A stretch of 64,000 nucleotides of DNA, taken from Hyphomicrobiales bacterium (GTDB lineage Bacteria > Pseudomonadota > Alphaproteobacteria > Rhizobiales > Beijerinckiaceae). The stretch is taken from contig JAIXTM010000014.1 of NCBI GenBank assembly GCA_027483945.1, positions 1 to 64,000 of the forward strand, in the 5' to 3' direction. Positions within the stretch are counted from its first letter, which is position 1; every line of letters begins with the position of its first letter. The position numbers and the translations under genes are program-made. Shown piece after piece: positions 37,675 through 45,866 of the stretch. The notes under the pieces are model-generated. The model saw only the letters and a list, made by a program, of their open reading frames with translations. It did not search any database and was not told the origin of the DNA.

Positions 37675-40134
37675 TCAGGATTTCGGCGCCAGCATGGCCT
37701 GCGCCTCGTCCCGCGGCGCGGCGGGCGGGACGGAGGCGTCCGGCTGCGGGTCGGGCTGCGGCTCCGGGTCCGGGGCGTCCGGCACCTCGCCGATGCCCAG
37801 CCGCTCGAAGGCGGCGAAATTCAGGTCGCTCGCCACCCGCGCCACGATGTCGATCTCGTCGACGATGACGATGAGGTCGAATTCCAGCGTCGCCTCGCCG
37901 ATCTTCTTCAGGCGCACGACCGGCTCGGGATGGCGCAGCACGTCCTTGTGCCCATGCGCCACCGACAGGAGCGTCTCGCGCACCCAGGCTGCATCGGTGC
38001 CGCGCGGCATGACCAGCGTGACGACGACGCGGGCCGTGCGGTCGTTGCGCACGCGGTTGCGCACGACGCCGGTGATCAGCGTCGAATTGGGGACGATGAG
38101 CACCGCGCGGTCGCCCGTCTCGATCTCGGTGGCGCGCACGTTGATCCGCTTCACCACGCCCTCGTCGCTGCCGACCAGGATCCGGTCCCCGACCCGGATC
38201 GGCCGCTCCCCGAGCAGGATCAGGCCCGAGACGAAGTTCGAGACGATGGATTGCAGGCCAAAACCGATACCCACCGAAAGCGCGCCGGCGACGATGGTGA
38301 GCTTGTCGAAGGACAGACCGAGCTGCGCGAAGGCGATGGCGGCAGCCAGAATCACGCCGACATAGCCCGCCACGGTCTGGATCGAGTTGCGCAGCCCCGC
38401 ATCGAGATCGGTCGCCGGCAGGAAGCGCCGCTCCAGCCAGCGCTGCAGGGCGCGCGTCACCGCAAGGCCCGCCCCGAACAGGAAGGCCGCCAGCAGGATC
38501 GCGGACAGGGATATCGTGTAGTCGCCGATCTTGAAGCCGAAGAAGACGGCCCTGACCGAGCCCCACAGGTCGCCCGACTCGATGCCCCACGGGGCGAGGG
38601 CGAGCAGCAGGCCGACGGCGATCAGGACGACGCGGATGGCGCCGGCCGCGAGGACGGAAAGCTGCTCCAGCGATCGGCGACGCACGCCGACCATCGACTG
38701 GAGCGCCAGCGCGATGCGGGCATTCTCCGCCGTCGAGGCGCCGAGCGAGGCGTCGACCAGCGCGCTCAGCAGCACCAGGACGGCCGCCAGGGTCGCGATC
38801 CAGACGATCTGCGCCATGATGAAGGAGGCGAGCGACACATAGCCGAACAGGACCCCGCCGAGGATGGCGATGCTCGCGATCCAGCCCCCGAGCCGCAGCG
38901 GTGCGGCCACCTTGGATTCCGACGGCACGTAGGGGCCGAGACAATCTTCCGCGCTCTGGTCGGGCCGCTGGGCGAGGGCCCGCAGGGTGCCCACGAGCGC
39001 CAGCGCGAAGGCCGCCGCGAGGATCGCGCGCACCAGCACCGTCAGCGGCAGCGCCGCGGCCACGGCCGCCAGCAGCGCCTCGGATATCCGGGCCACCAGG
39101 ATGATGGCGGAGCCGGCCCAGATCAGCCGCATCAGGCGCTGCGCGGTGGGGTCGTCCACCCGCACCAGGCGCCATTGCAGCTTGGACGGCGCCAGCACGG
39201 CATCGCCGAGCGCGCGCGCGAAGGCGAAGAAGGCGACGGCCGTCACGACGGCGTGGATCACGGGCCCGACGCGGGGCGGCAGGAGATAGATCGCGTCCAG
39301 CGCCGCGTAGAGGATGAAGCACGCGATCGCAACGGGCATGGTCCCGAACACGACCCGGAACCCCGCCACCGCCGCCCGCGACAGGGGCGTCACGTCCGTC
39401 GCCTCCGCCGGGCGGCTCGCCAGCTGCGGGTGCAGGCGCTGCTTGATCGCGATCAGCACGCCGGCGGCGACGAAGGCGATCAGCAGCAGCCAGAGCCGGC
39501 CTTCGGCGTAGCGGTCGGCGAAGCGGCGGCCCCAATCGGCCCCGAGGTCCCGGATCGCGCGCAGATCCTGCGGCAGCGAATCGAGCGCGCTCAGCCACAG
39601 TTCCGGATCGAGCACGCTCTGGGACCGGGCGAAGAGGCGCTGCGTGAACGAGGCACGGCGGCGGTCCGCGATCGTGGTGACGATCTGCTCGGCCTCCACC
39701 AGCAGCGCCCGTCCGCGCTTCTGGATCTCGTCGGTCTCCGCCAGGAGCCGCGACCGTTCCTCGCGGTCGCGCTGCACCTCGGGGCTCTCCGCCGGCGCGC
39801 CGTCGGCAGGCTTCGGGCCCAGTTGCTCCAGCCGCGCCCTGGCGGCGTCCAGACGAGGCTGGACGGCCTCGATCACGGCACGGACCCTGTCGGCCACGGG
39901 ATCGACCTCGGCGCGCAGCCGCGACAGTTCGGCATCCGGCAGGTCGGGCTTCTGCAGGGCGGTCTCGATCCCCGTCAGGACGGGCCGCGCCGCCTCCAGC
40001 GTGGCGCTGGCCTCGGCGTTCGGGCTCTGGGCCCCGGCCGGCAGCGCGAGGACGAGGACCGCCAGGAGCATCGCGCAGAGCCGGACCGCGAGGGCGCCGG
40101 GACGGTACGGGCGTTGGCGGATGGCGTCTGGCAT
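37675..40134 (-). CDS. MscS-family mechanosensitive channel with DUF3772 domain
   Basis: This 819-residue protein has a signal peptide (cleaved after about ALPAGA), a periplasmic alpha-helical DUF3772 domain (about 40-200), some ten membrane segments and a C-terminal MscS pore and beta domain with SVGIGFGLQSIVSNFVSGLI and GERPIRVGDRILV. The arrangement is like MscK/YbiO: a large sensor domain on an MscS core, giving osmotic protection. The C-terminal tail is proline- and aspartate-rich. Confidence 0.88.
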   Translation of the reverse strand: MPDAIRQRPYRPGALAVRLCAMLLAVLVLALPAGAQSPNAEASATLEAARPVLTGIETALQKPDLPDAELSRLRAEVDPVADRVRAVIEAVQPRLDAARARLEQLGPKPADGAPAESPEVQRDREERSRLLAETDEIQKRGRALLVEAEQIVTTIADRRRASFTQRLFARSQSVLDPELWLSALDSLPQDLRAIRDLGADWGRRFADRYAEGRLWLLLIAFVAAGVLIAIKQRLHPQLASRPAEATDVTPLSRAAVAGFRVVFGTMPVAIACFILYAALDAIYLLPPRVGPVIHAVVTAVAFFAFARALGDAVLAPSKLQWRLVRVDDPTAQRLMRLIWAGSAIILVARISEALLAAVAAALPLTVLVRAILAAAFALALVGTLRALAQRPDQSAEDCLGPYVPSESKVAAPLRLGGWIASIAILGGVLFGYVSLASFIMAQIVWIATLAAVLVLLSALVDASLGASTAENARIALALQSMVGVRRRSLEQLSVLAAGAIRVVLIAVGLLLALAPWGIESGDLWGSVRAVFFGFKIGDYTISLSAILLAAFLFGAGLAVTRALQRWLERRFLPATDLDAGLRNSIQTVAGYVGVILAAAIAFAQLGLSFDKLTIVAGALSVGIGFGLQSIVSNFVSGLILLGERPIRVGDRILVGSDEGVVKRINVRATEIETGDRAVLIVPNSTLITGVVRNRVRNDRTARVVVTLVMPRGTDAAWVRETLLSVAHGHKDVLRHPEPVVRLKKIGEATLEFDLIVIVDEIDIVARVASDLNFAAFERLGIGEVPDAPDPEPQPDPQPDASVPPAAPRDEAQAMLAPKS

Positions 40135-40293
40135 GGGGGCTCGCGATTCGCGTTGGGGGCGGCGGCAGGGTTGACGGTCCGGAAGGCCGGACGCAAGCGG
40201 CTAGAGGCTGTTAGGCGGCGAGGCGGGCGAGTTTGTGGCGGCGGTCGGCGGCGGGATTGACAGGAACGGGGGCTTGCGGCGCATGTCGTCGCG

Positions 40294-41151
40294 ATGAGCG
40301 ACACACCCGCCGAATATATCCTCACCCTGTCCTGCCCCGACCGGATCGGCATCGTCGCCGCGGTGGCGGGCGCCCTCGCCGAAGGGGGCGGCAACATCCT
40401 GGCCAGCGCCCAGTTCGACGACCGCGACACCGGCCGCTTCTTCATGCGCGTCCATTACGCGCTGGAGGCGGGCGAGCCCGAGCCCATGCGCGCCCGGATC
40501 GCGGCGGTCGCCACGCGCTTCGGGATGGACTGGGACCTCACGGATGCGGGCCAGAAGCCGCGGCTGCTCATCCTCGTCTCGCGCTTCGGCCATTGCCTCA
40601 ACGACCTGCTTTACCGGTATGGCAGCGGCCTTCTGAAGGCGGAGATCGCGGGCGTCGTCTCCAACCACCGGGACTTCTACCGCCTGTCCGCCTCCTATGA
40701 CGTGCCGTTCCATCATCTGCCGGTAACGCCGCAGACCAAGGCGGAGCGGGAGGAGGACCTGTTGCGCATCATCGAGGCCGAGCGCATCGACGGCGTTGTG
40801 CTCGCCCGCTACATGCAGGTCCTGTCCCCCGCCATCTGCGCGCGGCTGAAGGGCCGGATCATCAACATCCACCATTCCTTCCTGCCGAGCTTCAAGGGCG
40901 CCTCGCCCTACACCCAGGCGCACCGGCGCGGCGTGAAGCTGATCGGCGCCACCGCCCACTACGTCACCGACGAGCTCGACGAGGGCCCGATCATCGAGCA
41001 GGACGTCATCCGCGTCGACCACACGATGAACCCGGAGGACCTGATGGCCGCCGGCCGCGACGTGGAATGCGCGGTTCTGGCCCGTGCCGTGAAGTACCAC
41101 GTGGAGCGACGCGTGCTGCTCAACGGCCACCGCACCATCGTCTTCCGGTGA
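40294..41151 (+). CDS. purU: Formyltetrahydrofolate deformylase
   Basis: This 285-residue enzyme hydrolyses 10-formyl-THF to formate and THF, supplying formate and balancing one-carbon pools. It has an N-terminal ACT domain (about 8-85; ILTLSCPDRIGIVAAVAGAL) and a formyltransferase-like catalytic domain with VVSNHRDFY, GRIINIHHSFLPSFKGASPY and YVTDELDEGPIIEQDV. The length is standard. It starts a possible operon with the methyltransferase gene 3 bp downstream. The 159 bp before it show no other gene. Confidence 0.94.
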   Translation: MSDTPAEYILTLSCPDRIGIVAAVAGALAEGGGNILASAQFDDRDTGRFFMRVHYALEAGEPEPMRARIAAVATRFGMDWDLTDAGQKPRLLILVSRFGHCLNDLLYRYGSGLLKAEIAGVVSNHRDFYRLSASYDVPFHHLPVTPQTKAEREEDLLRIIEAERIDGVVLARYMQVLSPAICARLKGRIINIHHSFLPSFKGASPYTQAHRRGVKLIGATAHYVTDELDEGPIIEQDVIRVDHTMNPEDLMAAGRDVECAVLARAVKYHVERRVLLNGHRTIVFR

Positions 41152-41154
41152 CAC

Positions 41155-41760
41155 ATGACCCAAAGCCGTGACATGGACGACCGTACCCGCGCCTTCTACG
41201 GCAGCGAGGCACAGGTCTATGCCAACCGCGCCGGACGCGACCCTTCCGACCGGCTCGACCTCTTCCTGGCAGGGCTGGAGCCCGGCGCGTCCATCCTCGA
41301 GCTCGGCTGCGGCGGCGGGCAGGACAGCGCGGCCATGATCGCGCGCGGCTTTGCCGTGACGCCGACCGACGGCGTGCCGGAGATCGCCGCGCAGGCGGAG
41401 CAGCGCCTCGGCCGTCCGGTCGCTGTCCTGCGTTTCGGGGACCTTGAAGAGGTCGAGGCCTTCGACGCGGTCTGGGCCAATGCCTGCCTGCTCCATGTGC
41501 CCCGCGCCGAGCTCGGCGACGTGCTGGCGCGCGTGCGCCGGGCGCTGAAGCCGGGCGGGCGCTTCTATGCCAGCTACAAGGCGGGCGAGGCGGAAGGGCG
41601 GGACGGGCTCGGCCGGTTCTACAATTATCCGGATGCGGCTTACCTGACCGGGGCCTACGGGACGGGCTGGGCGCGGCTCGACATCGCGGAAGCGGACGGG
41701 GACGGCTATGACGGCCGGCCGACGCGCTGGCTGCACGTCACCGCCGAGCGCGACGCCTAG
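41155..41760 (+). CDS. Class I SAM-dependent methyltransferase
   Basis: This 201-residue protein has SAM motif I in SILELGCGGGQDSAAMI, motif II near FDAVWANACLLHVP and LKPGGRFYASYK. The Tehb/UbiG-like fold gives no substrate. It lies 3 bp after purU, so it may be co-transcribed. The stop shares CTAG with the stop of the convergent hypothetical gene. Confidence 0.82.
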   Translation: MTQSRDMDDRTRAFYGSEAQVYANRAGRDPSDRLDLFLAGLEPGASILELGCGGGQDSAAMIARGFAVTPTDGVPEIAAQAEQRLGRPVAVLRFGDLEEVEAFDAVWANACLLHVPRAELGDVLARVRRALKPGGRFYASYKAGEAEGRDGLGRFYNYPDAAYLTGAYGTGWARLDIAEADGDGYDGRPTRWLHVTAERDA

Positions 41761-42236
41761 CGATCGCTCGCCGCGGCGAGGCGCGCCATCAGCATGGCCG
41801 GATCGACCGACACCTTCAGGACCGTGCCGCCGAAATCCAGCTCCAGCACCGCGCCCTCGCCGTCCGGCGTGACGCGCGTCGCCAGCGGCCGCACCGGCAC
41901 GCTCAGGGGATGGGTCGGACCCGAACCCTCGTGGAAATCCCGCGGCGGCAACGCGGCATGGACTTCGACCATGCGCTTGAGGAGCTGCGTGACGATGGGC
42001 GAGGAATCGGCGCTGACGAAGAAAGTCTCGTATTCCAGGCCGCTATCGGCGCGCACGCCGAAGGAAAAGACCTTGCCGTCGTCGGACACGCCGACGCGCC
42101 AGCCGCTGGAGGCGATTTTCTTGACCATGGCATCCCGGCCGGACTGAGAAATGGCGGTCCCGACAGAAATTGGGCCCGCGTTGATTGTCAGGTGCTTAGC
42201 ATCGGGTGCGGGCGAATTCGACCCCTCTGACTTCAT
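41757..42236 (-). CDS. Hypothetical protein, last gene before the prophage
   Basis: This is a protein of up to 159 residues with no recognised domain. The core MVKKIASSGWRVGVSDDGKVFSFGVRADSG, then ETFFVSADSSPIVTQLLKRM and VLELDFGGTVLKVSV looks like a small alpha/beta fold. An internal ATG at 42128 (MVKKIASS) is an alternative start that removes the low-complexity first 36 residues. It is uncertain whether this gene is host or phage: composition is host-like, and it faces the methyltransferase gene tail to tail. Confidence 0.55.
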   Translation of the reverse strand: MKSEGSNSPAPDAKHLTINAGPISVGTAISQSGRDAMVKKIASSGWRVGVSDDGKVFSFGVRADSGLEYETFFVSADSSPIVTQLLKRMVEVHAALPPRDFHEGSGPTHPLSVPVRPLATRVTPDGEGAVLELDFGGTVLKVSVDPAMLMARLAAASDR

Positions 42237-42272
42237 TGAGCAATTTTCAGGGCCGCCCGCACCTTCTGGAGG

Positions 42273-42608
42273 TCACCAGCGCCGGCGACCTGTGTTGACC
42301 TCCCACTCCCATGAGCGCCACGCGACCTCGGCGTTGTGCTGGATGAGCGCGATCCAGCCTTGCGCGCCCATCGCCTCCCGCTCCTTCAGCCAGGCCCAGA
42401 GGCAAGCTTCCTGCGCCGCGGGCCTCGATCCCGCCGATCCGGAGCCGTGGGCTCCGCCAACGCAGATCGACCAGTGCCAGACGATCGTAGCAGCTTGGAT
42501 CTGACGCAGCACCGTACCGACGGCCTCTCCGCAATCCATGAGCAGGAGATGGTTTTCTGGCGCGTCGCGATGGGCGGCGAACTCGATATCCGAGTGATTG
42601 GTAGACAT
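42273..42608 (-). CDS. Hypothetical phage protein at the left end
   Basis: This 111-residue soluble protein, rich in Trp (TIVWHWSICVGG, CLWAWLKEREAMGAQGWIALIQHN), has no recognised family. It is the last gene of the lysis end of the prophage. The start codon lies within a perfect inverted repeat, and a TATAAG sits 6 bp upstream, so transcription may begin at the AUG itself. Confidence 0.55.
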   Translation of the reverse strand: MSTNHSDIEFAAHRDAPENHLLLMDCGEAVGTVLRQIQAATIVWHWSICVGGAHGSGSAGSRPAAQEACLWAWLKEREAMGAQGWIALIQHNAEVAWRSWEWEVNTGRRRW

Positions 42609-42625
42609 TCCTACTTATAGGAATG
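42606..42625. repeat. Perfect 8-bp inverted repeat spanning a start codon
   Basis: CATTCCTA, 4 nt, TAGGAATG: a perfect palindromic hairpin. On the reverse strand it contains TATAAG and, six bases on, the ATG of the 111-residue gene. It could be an operator over a -10 element or an RNA hairpin hiding the start. Confidence 0.6.
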
Positions 42626-42680
42626 GAGATGCGCCTGCGGGCAAGGTGCATCTATCCTCTTGTCGGTTGCGATTGGCGCA

Positions 42681-42980
42681 TTAGGGCCGCGGCACCTGTG
42701 GCCGGGCGTTGGATAGCAAGATCGACATTTGCGCCTCAAGGCGAGCCAGCACGGCGCCGACGTCGCGCTGATTGTCCGTCACGACCTTCAGGATCACCTC
42801 GTCCTTGGATTCGAGGCGCTCGACCCGGGCGCGCATCTCAAGGCGCGCCTCGCGCTCCTGGCGAAGGTCGGACTGCATCGTCGTCCATCCGACAATGAGC
42901 ACCACAACGCCGCCGAAAATCGTCAGCAGGTTGCCAAAGCTGATCTTCGGATCGAACTGAATGCGCGGCATGCCCATCAT
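42681..42980 (-). CDS. Small membrane protein of the lysis cassette, i-spanin-like topology
   Basis: This 99-residue protein has one N-terminal membrane segment (LLTIFGGVVVLIVGWTTM, about 17-34) followed by a charged coiled-coil (LRQEREARLEMRARVERLES, then EVILKVVTDNQRDVG). N-in/C-out topology and the position after holin fit an inner-membrane spanin, but no outer-membrane lipoprotein partner is seen nested in it. The start at 42980 has AAGGAAGAG upstream and overlaps the holin stop by 4 bp (ATGA). Confidence 0.6.
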   Translation of the reverse strand: MMGMPRIQFDPKISFGNLLTIFGGVVVLIVGWTTMQSDLRQEREARLEMRARVERLESKDEVILKVVTDNQRDVGAVLARLEAQMSILLSNARPQVPRP

Positions 42981-43513
42981 CTCTTCCTTCCGAATCCGAG
43001 CGAGGGCGCGATCTCCTTGAGCGTATGCCCGCCGTTGAACACCGCGAGCCACGTCAGCGTCACCGAGCCCCAGGCCGATACGATCTCGGCCATGGGAAGC
43101 ATCGGCACGACCCGCCCTCCCCCGAAAACGCTCGAAAGCAGGATGATGGTCCATCCACCGATGATGAGCGCCTGCCATGCGCCACGCCAAAACTGCCAAG
43201 CGCCGAATCCGCGGTCGATCTCGGCCGCCTGAGCATCCGTCGCGCGCCGAGCCTCAATCTCCCAGAGCTTCAGTGCTTGGGCTTCTGCCTGAGCGATGAT
43301 CGGAGTGGCGCCCTTGCCCTCGACCGCATCGGCAACGGCCTCGGGTGTAGCAGGGACGCCGAATGCATCGGCGAGAATCTCGATGGCCTTTCCCGCCACA
43401 CCGCCCACAGCGGCTCCGGCCGGGCCGCCAATGGCGGTGCCGATCATGGTGCCGAGCATCGGGGCGCCTTGCTTTGCGAGGGTCGTGGCGAGCGTGTTGA
43501 GGATGTCAGACAA
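42977..43513 (-). CDS. Three-TM holin (GTA_holin_3TM-like)
   Basis: This 178-residue protein has MLGTMIGTAIGGPAGAAVGG (first hydrophobic Gly/Ala-rich stretch) and two C-terminal membrane segments (WQALIIGGWTIILLSSVFGG, SVTLTWLAVFNGG), as in the holin family also found in gene transfer agents. The TTG start at 43513 is preceded by an excellent GGAGG six bases upstream and overlaps the endolysin stop by 8 bp. A start further upstream lacks such a site. Confidence 0.72.
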   Translation of the reverse strand: MSDILNTLATTLAKQGAPMLGTMIGTAIGGPAGAAVGGVAGKAIEILADAFGVPATPEAVADAVEGKGATPIIAQAEAQALKLWEIEARRATDAQAAEIDRGFGAWQFWRGAWQALIIGGWTIILLSSVFGGGRVVPMLPMAEIVSAWGSVTLTWLAVFNGGHTLKEIAPSLGFGRKR

Positions 43514-44264
43514 GGGCGGCCTCCCGGCGCAGGGCTTCCGCCTCATCGCGGCGGTTGCGGTAGCGGATGACGAGGAAGACGACGGCGCCGAGGATCACGA
43601 TGCCGACCAGAGCGATGACGCCCCAGCTCGTCGCGGCTTCGACAGGCGCGGCCGGAACCGCGACAGCACCGCCAGCACCGGCCGTGCCAGTCGCGCCAGC
43701 GGCCGTCTTGTCGCGCTTGGCGAGGGTGTCCGCACGGTTGGCCTCGGCGTTGAGCGTGGCCCGCGTCTGGGGCGCCGTTGCGCCCATGCCGGTCAGCGCC
43801 ATCGTGGTCGCTTTGGCGCGGATGTCGGCGACCCGCCGCGACCACCCTTTGCCGAACGTCGAGAAGGTGGACAGGCGCTTGAGGAAGCCGAGGCGGATGT
43901 CGCAGTATGCCCGGACGAAGGCGATGGCGGTGTCCGCCTTGACCTGGCGCGCCCAGCCTGTCGCGCGGCCGACGCCGCTGTTAACCGCGGCATCGAACAG
44001 GCAGAGATCCGCGCCCGGCTGATAGCCACTGCACCCAGCCGCATCCCAATAGCGCAGCCGGTAGATCGGCTCGACCTTCGCGACCGTGAGCGCCTTGACC
44101 TCGGCTTTCGTTGCCGGGCGGCCGAGCCAGTCCGAGAGGGTCTTGATCGTGACGCCGAGGTTCGTCGCGCCGCCCGGATCGCGCGGGTGATCGACGTAGC
44201 CGCCTTCGTGGTGAAGGATGACCGGCAGACAGGCGGCGAACCGCTCTTTGGACTTCGACGCCAT
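43506..44264 (-). CDS. GH108 endolysin with C-terminal membrane segment
   Basis: This 252-residue N-acetylmuramidase-type endolysin has the GH108 core with the catalytic Glu in LHHEGGYVDHPRDPGGATN, LGVTIKTLSDWLG and LFDAAVNSGVGRATGWARQ. An Ala/Gly-rich linker (about 190-215) leads to one C-terminal membrane segment (WGVIALVGIVILGAVVFLVI) and a basic tail. The membrane anchor at the C-terminus is unusual for an endolysin. The ATG at 44264 is chosen over a TTG two codons upstream. Confidence 0.82.
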   Translation of the reverse strand: MASKSKERFAACLPVILHHEGGYVDHPRDPGGATNLGVTIKTLSDWLGRPATKAEVKALTVAKVEPIYRLRYWDAAGCSGYQPGADLCLFDAAVNSGVGRATGWARQVKADTAIAFVRAYCDIRLGFLKRLSTFSTFGKGWSRRVADIRAKATTMALTGMGATAPQTRATLNAEANRADTLAKRDKTAAGATGTAGAGGAVAVPAAPVEAATSWGVIALVGIVILGAVVFLVIRYRNRRDEAEALRREAALV

Positions 44265-44312
44265 GGGCAACTCCGATGAGCTGCCGTGGACGGTGCGGGC
44301 GCCGGGCGCCGC

Positions 44313-44324
44313 AAGCTATCCCAC
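44313..44324 (-). repeat. Phage junction 12-mer, copy A
   Basis: The reverse strand reads GTGGGATAGCTT, touching the stop codon of the 136-residue gene and lying 49 bp before the endolysin start. It is one of five copies in the prophage, all at gene junctions in the same orientation. Confidence 0.8.
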
Positions 44325-44734
44325 TAGAGGGCGCGCGCCGCCGCGAAGAAGGCATCGATATCGGCGGACGTCATGCCCCAGGCGGCGCCGATCGCGTCGG
44401 TGAGCGGATGGTTGCGCTGGAAGGTGGTGGCGCCGGAGAGCAGCATCTCGGCTGCGAAGCGGGCGTCGCCTTTCATGCCCTCGATTAGCGAAGCCAGCGC
44501 GGCCGGAATGTCGCCGGTCTTCACCGCGGCGAGCGCCTCATCGGACGTGATGATCCCACGCCGCGCCAACTCCTGGAAGAATTGCCGATCGGAGATATCG
44601 GGGACCGGAGCGGCGACCGAAGGCGGGGCGTCGTCCGGGTGCCCTGGCGGTACGAACTCCAATTCGCGCCCCTCTTGCGGCGCGGCATACCAGCCGACGA
44701 CCGCCCCACTCTCGTCGCGCTCGATGTAGGGCAT
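44324..44734 (-). CDS. Hypothetical phage protein, possible tail fibre assembly or chaperone
   Basis: This 136-residue protein begins [20 protein letters not shown], a start often seen in small proteins next to phage tail fibre genes. The rest is helical (DRQFFQELARRGIITSDEAL). The TGATG overlap with the collagen-like gene upstream implies translational coupling. Assembly function is inferred from position only. Confidence 0.6.
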   Translation of the reverse strand: MPYIERDESGAVVGWYAAPQEGRELEFVPPGHPDDAPPSVAAPVPDISDRQFFQELARRGIITSDEALAAVKTGDIPAALASLIEGMKGDARFAAEMLLSGATTFQRNHPLTDAIGAAWGMTSADIDAFFAAARAL

Positions 44735-45864
44735 CACGGGGCGCTCCGGCGAATGTCACGCCATTGCGTGACGATGAGTGCGAGTGTTGAGGATGCAGCG
44801 CTGGCGACTGCCCGGACCTGCCGGCTCGTGTTCGTCAGGATGTCGTCAGAGCCCTTGCCATAGACGTTGGTGGCTGGGTTCACGGCTTGGCATCGGAAGC
44901 CCGAACCATCGACCGCTTGAGCCGTGGCGAGAGGCGAATTGACGAAGACGCCGAAATTCGCGGCTGAGCCGTTGGCGTAGGTGATGATGAGCTTCGCCAC
45001 GACCTCGATATCCGCAGGCACGCTGGCCAGCGTGTAGAGCGTTGCCGTGGTGCCCAAATTGGACACGTTCACGTCGACGGCATTCTGATCGTGGATAAAC
45101 AGGTCGTCGCGCTGAACGACGGGGCGCAGATTGGAGCCGCTATCCGTGACAAGGGAGGCGATGCGCCGCCGGACCGTCCAACCTGACGGCTTGTTCGCTC
45201 CCGAGATGGAGGTGTCGCCGTAGATGTCGGTGACGCCGTCACTGTCTCGCGTGATGGCGAAGATGTGCCAGCTGCCGGTTGCGGGCAGCGCGACGCCGCG
45301 CCCGCCATTGCCAGTGCCGGCCGCAAAGGCCGAGCCGAAGTTCTTCGTCATGGCCGACGCGAGGACATAGTCCATCGTGTCATCCGACGAGCGGCACTTG
45401 CCGGCCGCGAAGGTCACGCTGTTGGTCGAGAAGCCCGTGATTTCCAGGCCGTTGATATAGCCGCGCGGAAGAGCCGTTGATCCGGCAGGGCCCTGCGGCC
45501 CCGTAGCGCCGGTTGCCCCTGTGGGGCCCTGCGGGCCAGTGGCGCCGGTCGGTCCCGCCGGGCCTTGTGGTCCGGTCGCGCCCTGCGGGCCCGTGGGGCC
45601 GGCGGGTCCTTGCACGCCTTGAGGCCCCTGCGGGCCAGTCTCCCCCTGGATGCCCTGCGCTCCTTGAGGCCCTGCGGCGCCTCGCGGCAGGACCAGGTCT
45701 AGCAGATAGACCGGCCGCTGGTCACGGATCGCTGCCGCCGCCTCGGAGCCTGGAGAAGACGCCGTGACAGTGCCGATGGTCAGCGTCGCGCCCAGTGTGC
45801 CGCTGGCCGGCACGTCACGGCCGGCCTGGGGGGACGCGGGCGGGAGGGTCTGGACGACAGGCAT
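44734..45864 (-). CDS. Collagen-like tail fibre protein
   Basis: This 376-residue protein has a short N-terminal domain ending in [10 protein letters not shown], then 22 uninterrupted Gly-X-Y triplets (about residues 62-127, many GPQ/GAT/GPA), then a C-terminal beta-rich domain. Collagen-like triplets form trimeric shafts in phage fibres. The C-terminal domain may bind the host. It lies 2 bp after the larger fibre gene, in the same transcription unit. Confidence 0.75.
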   Translation of the reverse strand: MPVVQTLPPASPQAGRDVPASGTLGATLTIGTVTASSPGSEAAAAIRDQRPVYLLDLVLPRGAAGPQGAQGIQGETGPQGPQGVQGPAGPTGPQGATGPQGPAGPTGATGPQGPTGATGATGPQGPAGSTALPRGYINGLEITGFSTNSVTFAAGKCRSSDDTMDYVLASAMTKNFGSAFAAGTGNGGRGVALPATGSWHIFAITRDSDGVTDIYGDTSISGANKPSGWTVRRRIASLVTDSGSNLRPVVQRDDLFIHDQNAVDVNVSNLGTTATLYTLASVPADIEVVAKLIITYANGSAANFGVFVNSPLATAQAVDGSGFRCQAVNPATNVYGKGSDDILTNTSRQVRAVASAASSTLALIVTQWRDIRRSAP

Positions 45865-45866
45865 GC

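Noticed and set aside
37630-40260. Open frame of about 870 codons on the forward strand opposite the MscS-type gene
   Set aside because: Composition is dominated by Arg, Asp, Gln and Gly with no domain. The opposite strand has an intact signal peptide, membrane segments and MscS motifs.
45474-45678. Short-period repeats in the collagen-like gene that could suggest a CRISPR or tandem repeat array
   Set aside because: The period is three codons within a long reading frame, producing Gly-X-Y. There are no spacers.
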